Assembly: GCF_003478035.1 (NCBI RefSeq)
Contig: NZ_QUEP01000005.1
Coordinates: 173,739-237,738 of the forward strand
Direction: 5' to 3'
Length of the DNA stretch: 64,000 nt
Origin: Clostridium sp. OF03-18AA
GTDB taxonomy: Bacteria > Bacillota > Clostridia > Lachnospirales > Lachnospiraceae
Made by a program: the position numbers and the translations under genes. Shown here in pieces: positions 9,300 through 21,601 of this stretch. Numbering within the stretch: position 1 is the stretch's first letter; the number at the start of each line of letters is the position of its first letter. The notes beneath the pieces were generated by a model, which did not search any database, was not told where the DNA came from, and was given only the letters and a program-made list of their open reading frames with translations.

Positions 9300-9328
9300 C
9301 TGACGATATTTCCTATATAAACTATACT
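9300..9328 (+). promoter_or_regulatory. Promoter for the M20 peptidase gene
   Basis: CTGACG (9300-9305), 17 bases, TATACT (9323-9328), about 95 bases before the start codon. The rest of the 9194-9422 gap shows only T-rich sequence. Confidence 0.55.
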
Positions 9329-9422
9329 TACAGAATTATTAGTTTTCTCTGTTTTATTTACAAATTTTCTTTTTCGCGCTATGATATTTCTATCATATAC
9401 AAATCGAAAGGATGGTTCCCAC

Positions 9423-10685
9423 ATGAAAGAAGCGATTCAGACACTTATAACGTCCGACAAGATGGCTCACGCCTTCGAATACCTGAAACAGGATGAAGCG
9501 CACACCATCGACCAGCAGATCGAGCTTGTTCAGATCTCCTCCTTCAGCCCATTTGAGGAGAAGCGCGCGATCCGTTTTAAAGAGCTTCTGACCGAGGCAG
9601 GTCTCGATCCGGTGATGGACGAGGTCCACAACGTGTACGCCCATATCCATGGAACCGGAAACGGTCCGACTCTCTATGTCTCCGCTCATCTGGACACTGT
9701 ATTCCCGCCGGAAACTCCGCTCCCGGTGAAACGCGAAGGAACAAAGATCTACGCACCCGGAATCGGCGATGATACCCGCGGACTGGCTGAGATCCTTACG
9801 CTGGCAAGAGCCATCAAAGAATCCGGCTTAAAACCGGTCGGAGATATCATTATCGGCGGCAACGTCGGTGAGGAAGGTCTCGGAGACCTCCGCGGCATGC
9901 GCCACTTCTTCTCGAAAAACGCTGATAAGGTTGACGGTTTTATCTCCGTTGACGGTGCAGGCTGCCTGATCTGCCACGGCGGCACCGGAAGCCACCGCTA
10001 CGAGGTAACCTTCCGCGGACCGGGGGGACATTCCTTCGGCGCCTTCGGTCTTGTAAACCCGATCTTTGCCATGGGCCGCGCCATCTCCTATATCTCTGAG
10101 CTCCGCACCCCGAGAGAACCGAAGACTACCTTCTCCGTCGGTGTCGTAAACGGCGGAACCTCCATCAATGCCATCGCGTATGAGTGTTCCATGCTTGTCG
10201 ATATCCGTTCCAACGGCTTAAAGGAGCTTGAAGAGCTTGATGCAAAGCTTCAGGAGTGCATCAAACGTGCAGTTGAGGATGAAAATAACCGTTGGGAAAC
10301 CGAGCGTTCCTACGAAGAATCTAAGGACAGCTTCGATCACAACGGACGTATCACAGTGGATGTAAAACAGATCGGAAACCGTCCGGCAGGAAGCCAGCCG
10401 AAGGACTGTGAGATCGTGAGCGCCACAGCCTCTGCGTTCCAGGCATGCGGCGAAGATGTAGAATTCGAAAGCGCAGGAAGTACCGATGCAAATATCCCGA
10501 TCAGCCTCGGAATCCCTGCGATCTGCGTCGGCGGAGGCGGAAAAGGCGGTGCCTGCCATTCCGTTGACGAGTGGTACGACAGCAAAGACGCCTATAAGGG
10601 ATCTCAGAGAGTCCTTGCGGCGATCTTCGCGCTTGTGGGACTCGATGGGGTAAGTGAGCCGCTGCTTTCCAGGCGGAAAAAATAA
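9423..10685 (+). CDS. M20/M25/M40-family zinc metallopeptidase or deacylase
   Basis: 420 residues. Metal-ligand motifs in order: SAHLDTVFP (His, Asp), GIGDDTRGLAE (bridging Asp), GEEGLGDLRG (catalytic Glu pair) and a C-terminal GGKGGACHS His. The middle part (HSFGAFGLVNP) fits the lid/dimerisation domain. It should hydrolyse a small peptide or acyl-amino acid in the cytoplasm. Closest by pattern to PepT/ArgE-type enzymes rather than to the M20D enzyme at 4.3 kb. The start is fixed by an AAAGGA site; an overlapping ATG at 9411 is in another frame with an early stop. Monocistronic. Confidence 0.85.
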   Translation: MKEAIQTLITSDKMAHAFEYLKQDEAHTIDQQIELVQISSFSPFEEKRAIRFKELLTEAGLDPVMDEVHNVYAHIHGTGNGPTLYVSAHLDTVFPPETPLPVKREGTKIYAPGIGDDTRGLAEILTLARAIKESGLKPVGDIIIGGNVGEEGLGDLRGMRHFFSKNADKVDGFISVDGAGCLICHGGTGSHRYEVTFRGPGGHSFGAFGLVNPIFAMGRAISYISELRTPREPKTTFSVGVVNGGTSINAIAYECSMLVDIRSNGLKELEELDAKLQECIKRAVEDENNRWETERSYEESKDSFDHNGRITVDVKQIGNRPAGSQPKDCEIVSATASAFQACGEDVEFESAGSTDANIPISLGIPAICVGGGGKGGACHSVDEWYDSKDAYKGSQRVLAAIFALVGLDGVSEPLLSRRKK

Positions 10686-10721
10686 GCTCCGCGCCAAAAT
10701 ACCTTTTGTCTCCAACATCAT

Positions 10722-10797
10722 AAAATAAAACAGCATGCCGGAAAGTCTCCTGTAAGTCCTTCTTACAAGCGTTCTTCCCGACATGCTGTTTTATTTT
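10722..10797. terminator. Bidirectional terminator between the M20 gene and atpC
   Basis: A 16-bp stem AAAATAAAACAGCATG (10722-10737) pairs with CATGCTGTTTTATTTT (10782-10797). A/T tracts on both sides let it serve both the plus-strand peptidase gene and the minus-strand ATP synthase operon. Confidence 0.88.
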
Positions 10798-10821
10798 CCA
10801 CTGCGTTTCACAGTTCTATCT

Positions 10822-11226
10822 TTAGTTTCCATCCACCAGCGACAGTCTCACCAGCGCCCGCTTCAAAGCGGCTTCAGCGCGGTCAATATCGGTCTGTGGA
10901 TTCTTTTCCGCCAGACGTCTCTCTGCGCGGATCCTGGCTTCATTGGCTCTCTTGCCATCGATGTTTTCCGGCCACTCGCAGGATTCCGCGAGGATCGTTA
11001 CCTTCTCCGGCAGGATCTGTAAAAATCCGGAAAGCAGCGCCGCTTTTTTCACGCCGTCTGCCCCGTGGATCTTAAGAACGCCCGGTGCAACCGCGACGAC
11101 CATCGGGATATGCTTCGGATAGATTCCGGCTTCCCCGTCTGCCGTGTTGAGCTCCACCATCGAAACCTCTCCGTCGAAAAACGCCTCATCCGGCGTAACG
11201 ATCTGAAGTCTCATCATTTCCGCCAT
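10822..11226 (-). CDS. atpC: ATP synthase epsilon subunit
   Basis: 134 residues. Part of the F1 central stalk, coupling rotation to catalysis and inhibiting ATP hydrolysis. The beta-sandwich domain (MMRLQIVTPDEAFFDGEVSMVE...GEAGIYPKHIP) is followed by a two-helix C-terminal domain rich in Ala, Arg and Glu. ATG 11226 is chosen over a GTG two codons earlier because GGGGGT lies 6 bases before the ATG. Last gene of the atp operon, 11 bases after atpD. Confidence 0.95.
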   Translation of the reverse strand: MAEMMRLQIVTPDEAFFDGEVSMVELNTADGEAGIYPKHIPMVVAVAPGVLKIHGADGVKKAALLSGFLQILPEKVTILAESCEWPENIDGKRANEARIRAERRLAEKNPQTDIDRAEAALKRALVRLSLVDGN

Positions 11227-11237
11227 GTCCACACCCC

Positions 11238-12659
<1,422 letters not shown>

Positions 12660-12791
12660 TCAGCCACTCAGGCCAGCGGTAAAAATCTATCCCAGCATAT
12701 CATGCCGACTGATTTCTGTCTCCTGTATGCTGTCTATTACCTCCAGCACCGCAAGTATGCAAGTCTGCCAAATAATTACTCATATTTCTTT

Positions 12792-13667
12792 TTAACCATC
12801 GATGGCATTCGCGCCCGCGATGATCTCTGTCAACTCCTGAGTGATGGAGCCCTGACGCGCACGGTTGTACTGCAGCGACAGTTTTCCGATCATCTCTTCC
12901 GCGTTGTTCGTCGCCGAATCCATTGCAGTCATTCGCGCGCCGTTCTCACTGGCAACGGCCTCCAAGAATGCCCCATAGATCAGGCTGCTCACATACTTCG
13001 GAATAATTGCATCCAGAACTTCGTCCTCGTCCGGCTCATAGTTCATAATGAGAAGATCCGGCTTTTCTTCTTTTACTTCGCCCTTTGGCCCTGCTGCCGC
13101 AAGATCCACCGGCAGAAGCTTTAAGAACGTCGGGATCTGGCTTACGGTATTTTTGAACGCCGTGTACGCCAGATAGATCTCTCCGATCTCATTCTTCTCA
13201 AACATGGCTAAAAGCTCTTTTGAGATTTGCTGCGCGTCGGAGTAGAGCGGCTCATCGATCACATCGGAGTAATCCGCTTTGATCTCATAGCCTTTCCTTG
13301 CGAGTCCGTCGCGTCCTTTCCGTCCGATCGCGAAGATGAGGGCGTCCTCTTTCGGGATCCCGCTCTCCGTCACGAGACGGATGATGTTGGAGTTATATCC
13401 GCCGGCAAGTCCGCGATTGGAAGAAACGACGATAACTGCCTTTTTCTTCGAATCCCCACTCTTTAAATAGCGGTGCCGGATCCCGGTGGATTTCTTCAGC
13501 ATCTCCTGGATCGTCTGGTACATCAGATTGAAGTACAATCTCGAATTTTCCGCCTTCGTTCTGGATTTCTGGAGTTTTACAGTGGCAACAAGTTTCATGG
13601 CTTTGGTAATCTGCTCGGTACTCTCAATACTGGATTTCCTTCGTTTAATATCTCTCATGGTTGCCAT
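12792..13667 (-). CDS. atpG: ATP synthase gamma subunit
   Basis: 291 residues. The rotor shaft of F1. The N-terminal helix (MRDIKRRKSSIESTEQITKAM) and C-terminal helix (ARQGSITQELTEIIAGANAI) form the coiled coil that turns inside the alpha3beta3 ring; the Rossmann-like middle domain includes VVSSNRGLAGGYN. Normal length. It lies 15 bases after atpA. Confidence 0.97.
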   Translation of the reverse strand: MATMRDIKRRKSSIESTEQITKAMKLVATVKLQKSRTKAENSRLYFNLMYQTIQEMLKKSTGIRHRYLKSGDSKKKAVIVVSSNRGLAGGYNSNIIRLVTESGIPKEDALIFAIGRKGRDGLARKGYEIKADYSDVIDEPLYSDAQQISKELLAMFEKNEIGEIYLAYTAFKNTVSQIPTFLKLLPVDLAAAGPKGEVKEEKPDLLIMNYEPDEDEVLDAIIPKYVSSLIYGAFLEAVASENGARMTAMDSATNNAEEMIGKLSLQYNRARQGSITQELTEIIAGANAIDG

Positions 13668-13682
13668 GATACATCACCTGCC

Positions 13683-15215
<1,533 letters not shown>

Positions 15216-15283
15216 TCATCACGTAACTGTTCAGTATTATTTCTGCTGCCGGACTGCTGTTTTCGGTCCCGGATCCGCCGGGA

Positions 15284-15832
15284 TCACGCCAGCTGCAGCT
15301 TCATTAAGTCTCTCCGGATCTCCCCGAGTCTTGTCCTGATGCTGCTGTCCACCACGCGGTCACCGATCCTGATCACGAGTCCTCCAAGGATCGCAGGATC
15401 GACGCTATAGGTAACTTCCAGACTCACAAAAGCTGTGGTCTCCAAAAGCTTCGCCTCCGTATGGGCCTTCTGCTCCGCGGAGAGCTCCACCGCGCTTGTA
15501 ACAGTTACGATACCGATCTTTTTATATTCCTTTACACGATTCACAAAATAGTCGAGGATCTTCGGGAGCTCCTTCTGCCGTCCCTTTTCGATCACGGTCT
15601 CAAGAAATCCCATCAGGTCATCGGAAACTCTTCCTTTAAAGATATTTTCCACGACCTTTAACTTCTCTTCTTTTATGATCTGCGGATGGTTCAAAAATTG
15701 TACAAGGTCTGCATTCTCCATGAGGATCGTCTGCAGTGACTGTACTTCCTCATATACGGGCGACAGCATATCCCGCTCCATGGCAGCTTCAAACAGCGCG
15801 TCGCCGTAGACCTTTGACACTAACTTTGCCAT
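15284..15832 (-). CDS. atpH: ATP synthase delta subunit
   Basis: 182 residues. Links F1 to the peripheral stalk. The N-terminal helical bundle (KVYGDALFEAAMERD...FLNHPQI) and the C-terminal signature VDPAILGGLVIRIGDRVVDSS are typical. It overlaps atpF by 13 bases, indicating translational coupling. Confidence 0.96.
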   Translation of the reverse strand: MAKLVSKVYGDALFEAAMERDMLSPVYEEVQSLQTILMENADLVQFLNHPQIIKEEKLKVVENIFKGRVSDDLMGFLETVIEKGRQKELPKILDYFVNRVKEYKKIGIVTVTSAVELSAEQKAHTEAKLLETTAFVSLEVTYSVDPAILGGLVIRIGDRVVDSSIRTRLGEIRRDLMKLQLA

Positions 15833-16335
15833 GTGCTCTCACCCATTTCCTTTAAAGTCTCCTCGATCAGGGAATCCTGGATCTTTACATCCATGGAAGC
15901 GGCAACCGCCTTCTCTGCCATCAGGGACGCAATGGAAACGATCTCCGTCTTCATGTCCTCAAGCGCTTTCTTCTTCTCCAGCTCGATCTCCCGGTTTGCC
16001 CGGTCAACGATGCGGTTTGCTTCCTCTCTCGCTTCCGCTAAGATATCAGCTTCCTGCTTTTTCGCTTTTTTCCTCGCTGCATCGAGAATTTCCTGCGCAT
16101 CTTTGTCGATGGACTTTATTTTATCCTCATACTCTGCTTTCAGCGCGAGCGCATCTTCGCGGCTTGTCTTTGCCGTTTCCAGATCACCCGCGATCCGTTT
16201 TCTTCTTTTTTCCAGTACTTCACGCGCCGGATTAAAGAGGAAATACGACATTACAAAGAACAGGATAAAAATATTGATTCCCGTGATCACAATGTCGTTG
16301 ATCCATTGAGGGTCAAAATTTATTAACCGTTCCAA
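15820..16335 (-). CDS. atpF: ATP synthase b subunit
   Basis: 171 residues. Peripheral stalk: one N-terminal membrane helix (about 13-33, INIFILFFVMSYFLF) followed by a long charged Ala/Glu/Lys/Arg-rich coiled coil that dimerises and reaches up to delta. It overlaps atpH at its 3' end and lies about 70 bases after atpE. Confidence 0.95.
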   Translation of the reverse strand: MERLINFDPQWINDIVITGINIFILFFVMSYFLFNPAREVLEKRRKRIAGDLETAKTSREDALALKAEYEDKIKSIDKDAQEILDAARKKAKKQEADILAEAREEANRIVDRANREIELEKKKALEDMKTEIVSIASLMAEKAVAASMDVKIQDSLIEETLKEMGESTWQS

Positions 16336-16404
16336 GGTCTCATCTCGCCTCCTTTACAAACTTCCGCGCATACCCGGAAGTTTTTTCCTGTTCCCATATC
16401 CGGA

Positions 16405-17465
<1,061 letters not shown>

Positions 17466-17554
17466 TCTTTTTCCTCCTTTCCTTAAGACTCCTGAAAGAC
17501 TGCTGTCTGTTCCACAACAGCAGCGTATAAGACTCTATCCGTCAAGCCTGAAGA

Positions 17555-17941
17555 TCAGGCCATACGGTCGGTTCGTTTCTGAAGTACCGGATACACATAA
17601 GCTCCGGTCTTCAAGCCCAGTGCGCCGAGAACGACTGCTAAAAGGTTGATCGTCGTAAATTTCCATAAAAGGCACACCAGTATTACCGCGCACAAGCTGC
17701 GGATCAGCGAATGGATCACCATCTTTTTGCTGCTGTACGCCCCATCAGCCGATTCCACACAGAGTTCCGTGGATCTCGCGATACTGATGAGCAGTACCTC
17801 CGCCGCCGCGGCTCCGATCAGCACTCCGGCGATCACCGGAACGGTTCGGAAAAAAATAAGGCAGATGAGAAGCAAGATCATATTATGGATCAGAATCCCG
17901 ATGCTCATTCCCACTACCTGTCTCTTTGTCTTATCACTCAC
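17555..17941 (-). CDS. atpI: ATP synthase subunit I (AtpI-type membrane protein)
   Basis: 128 residues, four hydrophobic helices (about 11-31, 34-54, 77-97, 100-118). Placed just before atpB, where AtpI-family proteins that assist c-ring assembly or Mg2+ handling are usually found. Sequence alone gives only a weak family match; position is the main evidence. Starts at GTG (17941) with GGTGG 8 bases upstream. Confidence 0.75.
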   Translation of the reverse strand: MSDKTKRQVVGMSIGILIHNMILLLICLIFFRTVPVIAGVLIGAAAAEVLLISIARSTELCVESADGAYSSKKMVIHSLIRSLCAVILVCLLWKFTTINLLAVVLGALGLKTGAYVYPVLQKRTDRMA

Positions 17942-18057
17942 GATTGTTCCACCCTTTCAATCACCCTGCCGAGGCTGTCTTCTGTCGGACAGTTTCCTGC
18001 TGCTTCATATTCCGCTTTCGTTTACGGGTACCATCTTCTTTGCCGTCCCTTCGGCTG

Positions 18058-18366
18058 TCACCGCCATCTTTTGGGACGGTCAGCACCGTCTCCGGTTCCG
18101 AAACGGCTCTCCCACTGCTTTACCTGCTCTTTCTTTTCCCTGTCTTCGTCTTCTTTCTCTCTGTCTACGATATGCTTCGCCATCTTATATGCACTCAGAC
18201 CGCCCGAGAGGACACCCAGGATCAGGAAGATCAGAACGGTATGAAGTCCGGTCTTTTTATCGATCCAGCTTCCGAAAAGCACACAGATAAGGACCGGTGT
18301 CACAACATTGAGTCCGAGCTGGGTGATCAGCACCAGGTTTTCGAGTCCGTTTTTTTTCTGACGCAT
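18058..18366 (-). CDS. AtpZ/AtpI-like small membrane protein, first gene of the atp operon
   Basis: 102 residues with two hydrophobic helices (about 15-35 and 42-62) and a charged cytoplasmic tail. The pattern FGSWIDKKTG...FLILGVLSGGLSAYK is characteristic of the AtpZ family found at the head of Firmicutes atp operons, proposed to form an ion channel together with AtpI. ATG 18366 has a GAGGTGGGAG site directly upstream; the GTG at 18381 overlaps that site and is less likely. Confidence 0.82.
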   Translation of the reverse strand: MRQKKNGLENLVLITQLGLNVVTPVLICVLFGSWIDKKTGLHTVLIFLILGVLSGGLSAYKMAKHIVDREKEDEDREKKEQVKQWESRFGTGDGADRPKRWR

Positions 18367-18403
18367 TTTCTCCCACCTCACTTACCGCGTAACGCATACC
18401 GCC

Positions 18404-18432
18404 ATTATACTAAATATTTGCGGATTTGTCCA
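18404..18432 (-). promoter_or_regulatory. Promoter of the ATP synthase operon
   Basis: On the minus strand, TGGACA (18432-18427), 17 bases, TATAAT (18409-18404), about 35 bases before the first ORF. A further TTGACA lies at about 18472-18477. The rest of 18433-18580 is A/T-rich with no gene. Confidence 0.85.
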
Positions 18433-18587
18433 TTTCTACGCATCGACTTTACAGATATTTCGTAAATTCTTTTGTCAATAACATGGTATATTTGGACACA
18501 TATGGATAATTGTCCAAAAATCACCAGGTGTATTTCTGGATAAAAGTCAACAGGATTCATGTTTCTCCTATATTTGTATATAGGAAA

Positions 18588-18620
18588 AAGGGACACAGAT
18601 ACTTCCATGTCCCTTCATTT
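18588..18620 (-). terminator. Terminator of the lipoprotein gene
   Basis: An 8-bp stem AAGGGACA/TGTCCCTT (18588-18595 with 18608-18615). Read on the minus strand it is followed by TTTTTCC, about 80 bases after the stop of the gene at 18697. Confidence 0.75.
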
Positions 18621-18696
18621 TTTCCTATTACTTTATTTTCTTATGTATCAGTTTCACGGACCCGTCAGATGTTTTCCCTTACAGTCCGTCTCTGTT

Positions 18697-19305
18697 TTAG
18701 TAGTTCATTCCGGTGATTGCGAGCTCTCCATCCGCAGTGACACCAAGAATGATGTTCGGAGCACCGTCACCGAGGACGATCCCGGCCATAACCGGCTCCA
18801 GGGAATCGACATCCACCTTTTCGATCGCAGCCTCCATCTCATCGGAGAAGATCTCTGCCGGATCCAGTTTCATAAAGTCTTCCTTCGTATCGACCATGCC
18901 TCCGTTCGTCTTCACACAGGAGACAAAGGTTGGGAAATCGATGTGGTCCGCAAGCCCCTCCATATCTTTATTCTTTACAATCGCGATGATCTCTTTTGCG
19001 TAGGACTTATAGTCTGTCTTCTCGAGCTGGGCAGCCGCCTGGCTCTGAAGCTTCGCCATCTCCTCATCAGAGATCTCTGCAACCTGCACGCCCTCAGAAC
19101 TCTCGTCCGTCTCAAAAGCTCCCGGTCCTTCCGCCATCTTTGGGTCTACATTGGAGAGATCCGGTTTTGTTGTATCAACGGCGGATGTCTCCGCTGCGGA
19201 AGCCTCCACAGCCGCTGTTGTCTCCTGAGTGTTTTTTGAGCCGCATGCTGTCGCCATCACTGCTGTCACGCAGAGTGCCGCTGCTAACAATACATGTTTT
19301 TTCAT
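18697..19305 (-). CDS. Putative lipoprotein of unknown function
   Basis: 202 residues. A lipoprotein-type signal (MKKHVLLAAALCVTAVMATAC, modified Cys about residue 21) is followed by a Thr/Ala/Glu-rich linker (about 22-60) and a mostly alpha/beta domain without recognised motifs. It should be anchored on the outer face of the membrane. ATG 19305 follows AGGAGG by about 11 bases; a longer ORF start at 19395 lacks both site and signal. Monocistronic, with its own terminator. Confidence 0.75.
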   Translation of the reverse strand: MKKHVLLAAALCVTAVMATACGSKNTQETTAAVEASAAETSAVDTTKPDLSNVDPKMAEGPGAFETDESSEGVQVAEISDEEMAKLQSQAAAQLEKTDYKSYAKEIIAIVKNKDMEGLADHIDFPTFVSCVKTNGGMVDTKEDFMKLDPAEIFSDEMEAAIEKVDVDSLEPVMAGIVLGDGAPNIILGVTADGELAITGMNY

Positions 19306-19557
19306 AATACAATATTCCTCCTCTGATCTTATCCGGTCCATCCGGATCCGTGTCCGGCAGATTTTTACCGGGTACCCGGGCTTCCTTCTATTCATAAATG
19401 TACCTGTCTCACTGTATCAGAACTATACCACGCCCTCTTTTTCCTGACAATAAACAATTTCTAAAGAAATGGTTATTTTTTCGTTAGAAAATCTCCATTT
19501 ATTTTATTTTCCTTTTAGAGTTTCTCCATACTTCCGTCACATTCTTCCTGTATACTT

Positions 19558-19823
19558 TGTATCATAAAAGATACCAATCAGCAAAAGACATCACGAAGCG
19601 TTTTACAAAAACGAAAGACGAGGCGTGTAGCGCCTGATCAGGTATACATAAAAAATGGGGCCGGCAGGCAAATGAAATGCGCGCACATTTATGCCGGACT
19701 CGACTAAACATAATTCTCGGATCCCTGTGATCCAGGATTGACATATATTCGATACTCATACATCCCCCTTTTTTAGTATTTGTGTGAAAAAACTCCGGTA
19801 TGCCAGAACCGGAGTTTTTTCAT
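19558..19823 (+). ncRNA. Candidate structured RNA in a 725-base gene-free gap
   Basis: A -10-like TATACT (19551-19556) precedes a block rich in pairings: ATACC..TCAG with CTGAT..GGTAT (about 19572-19656) enclosing CGTTTT/AAAACG and AGGCG/GCGCCT hairpins; then CCGGCA...AAATG with CATTT..GCCGG (about 19661-19697); then GGATC/GATCC (about 19720-19735). A textbook terminator follows (AAAAACTCCGGT/ACCGGAGTTTTTT, 19787-19821). No -35 is convincing and no known family was recognised. A 65-codon minus-strand ORF (19562-19759) with a GGGGG-type ribosome site overlaps it, so the strand is not settled. Confidence 0.45.
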
Positions 19824-19888
19824 GTCTGCAATTAAATGTCTCTTGACCCGTTCGCTCATCCCGCACGTTCACTTGCAGCATTCTGTAT

Positions 19889-19966
19889 CTTCACACATGC
19901 GTATATCATTCAGTATTTCGTGCCTGTTGTGCAGCAGAAAGTTCATTGAGATTTTCTCCTGAGTAA
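19889..19966 (-). CDS. Possible 25-codon peptide
   Basis: A minus-strand ATG near 19951 preceded by CAGGAG about 9 bases upstream opens a 25-codon frame that includes a Cys-Cys pair near its end. It lies downstream of the PepT terminator in a gap with no other gene. Only the ribosome site supports it; no relative is recognised. Confidence 0.15.
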
Positions 19967-19974
19967 CAAGTGAA

Positions 19975-20011
19975 AAAACGGGACAGCCTTTGAATCCGGC
20001 CGCCCCGTTTT
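19975..20011 (-). terminator. Terminator of the PepT-like gene
   Basis: Stem AAAACGGG/CCCGTTTT (19975-19982 with 20004-20011), with a T-run on the minus strand, 20 bases after the stop at 20031. Confidence 0.8.
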
Positions 20012-20030
20012 TATCATTTCTTCTTAAAAT

Positions 20031-21137
20031 TTAGTGTGTTAAAAGATCCAGTACCAGCTCTGCGCACTTGTTCAGATCATCGATCTTCAATGTTTCTCCA
20101 GTCGTATGTACCTTTGTCATACCTGTGGAGAGTACGATCGGCTTGATCCCGTGAAGTGCCATCACATTCGCGTCGCTTCCGCCGCCGCCTTTTGCGGTCA
20201 CTGCCTGATATCCAAGACGTTTGCAAGACTCAAAGACTCTCTGCACGATCGGATCATCATTTTCCACGTTAAAGCTTACATAATTTGTCTTCAGCTCGAT
20301 CTCAAGCTTTGCTCCCATCTCGTCGCAGGCATCCTGCAGGCACTTCTGCATATGCGCAGCCTGGGCATTTAATTTATCGAGGTTGCGGCTTCTGACTTCT
20401 GCCACAAATTCTGCCTTCTCCGGAACGATATTGGTCGCATATTCCGCCTTCAGGGTTCCGATATTGCAGGTAGTCTCCTCATCGATTCTGAGCAGGTTCA
20501 TCTTTGCGATTCCCTTCGCTGCGACCTGGATCGCACTGATTCCCTCTTCCGGTGCAAGACCCGCATGGGAAGATTTTCCAATGATCGTCGCGAAGATCTT
20601 GATCTGCCCCGGTCCACAGGTTAAGATCTTTCCGATATCACCGCTGGCGTCAAATACCATCGCTTCTTTTCCTTTAATCATGGACAGATCCATATTCTTG
20701 ACACCGTTCATACCACCTTCTTCGCCGATCGTAAATAAGATCTCTGTATTGCGGCACGGAATATTCTGTTCTTTGATCACCTTGATTGCTTCCATGATCG
20801 CTGCGATTCCGGATTTGTCATCGCCCGCAAGAATCGTGGAGCCGTCTGTATGGATGATCCCGTCATCGACAAGCGGTCTGATGCCATTGCCCGGAGTCAC
20901 CGTATCCATATGTGCACACATGATCGTCGGATCACCCGGGATCGTTCCCGGAAGATATGCGCATACATTAAATCCATTGGAGCCAAAACCTTCCCCGGCT
21001 TTGTCGGTCTTTACTTCCAGTCCAAGTACTTTAAGATCCTCAACCAGCTTTTCCCCCATCGCTTTTTCATTCTTTGTCTCACTGTCGATCATAACATAAT
21101 CAAAGAATGTGTCGAGCAGTCTCTTCTCATTTATCAT
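20031..21137 (-). CDS. PepT-like M20 peptidase
   Basis: 368 residues. Zinc aminopeptidase of the tripeptidase T / YqjE type. Metal ligands are seen in MCAHMDTVTPG (H, D), LAGDDKSGIA (bridging D), IGEEGGMNGVKN (E-E) and the C-terminal KVHTTGE His. The lid segment GKSSHAGLAPEEG matches the M20 dimerisation domain. Cytoplasmic. Divergently placed from the AbgT transporter gene at 21602, suggesting that it may process what that carrier imports. The start follows AGGAGGGG by about 10 bases. A weak promoter (TTGCGG-17-TAGAAT) lies near 21210-21240. Confidence 0.87.
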   Translation of the reverse strand: MINEKRLLDTFFDYVMIDSETKNEKAMGEKLVEDLKVLGLEVKTDKAGEGFGSNGFNVCAYLPGTIPGDPTIMCAHMDTVTPGNGIRPLVDDGIIHTDGSTILAGDDKSGIAAIMEAIKVIKEQNIPCRNTEILFTIGEEGGMNGVKNMDLSMIKGKEAMVFDASGDIGKILTCGPGQIKIFATIIGKSSHAGLAPEEGISAIQVAAKGIAKMNLLRIDEETTCNIGTLKAEYATNIVPEKAEFVAEVRSRNLDKLNAQAAHMQKCLQDACDEMGAKLEIELKTNYVSFNVENDDPIVQRVFESCKRLGYQAVTAKGGGGSDANVMALHGIKPIVLSTGMTKVHTTGETLKIDDLNKCAELVLDLLTH

Positions 21138-21444
21138 GGCATTACCCCTCCTGTTTTACATGCAAAATACCGGCATTTCGTTCTTTTGCATCACAATTTT
21201 GTGTTTTTATTCTAACATGGATCTGCTGTCTCCGCAAGAATCCACACTGCCCTGATACAGCGCTTTTCCATGCCGGCACGCTTCATATTTTCTCCGCGAT
21301 TCCCCGAAGATCCATGATTTTTCCTCATCCGCTCCTTCAGCGCGCCGGAACTCACCTCTTTATTATTGTCTGAATTATCTGAATTATTTGTTCTTTATTA
21401 ACAATATAAACTGTAACAACTTTTTCGCTAAATAAAAAAAGGTG

Positions 21445-21473
21445 TGGACAGATGTTTACAAAAGATATATAAT
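21445..21473 (+). promoter_or_regulatory. Promoter for the first AbgT gene
   Basis: TGGACA (21445-21450), 17 bases, TATAAT (21468-21473). The 128-base leader contains a pairing ATTCTTT/AAAGAAT (about 21492-21514), a possible operator or 5' hairpin. The remainder of 21138-21444 shows no gene. Confidence 0.8.
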
Positions 21474-21601
21474 TAATTCATAAAAAGTTTATATTCTTTA
21501 TTCTTAACAAAGAATTAACTTTTTCTCAATCGGCGGAATTGCTGGAAATCTCCCTGTTTTTTCAGTTATTTCGTACTTTTACTATTGCAGGAGGTTTCTG
21601 T

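Noticed and set aside
19558..19823. 6S RNA, SRP RNA, RNase P RNA or tmRNA in the gap
   Set aside because: None of the hallmark conserved blocks is present, and the ends do not form the long 6S-type closing stem.
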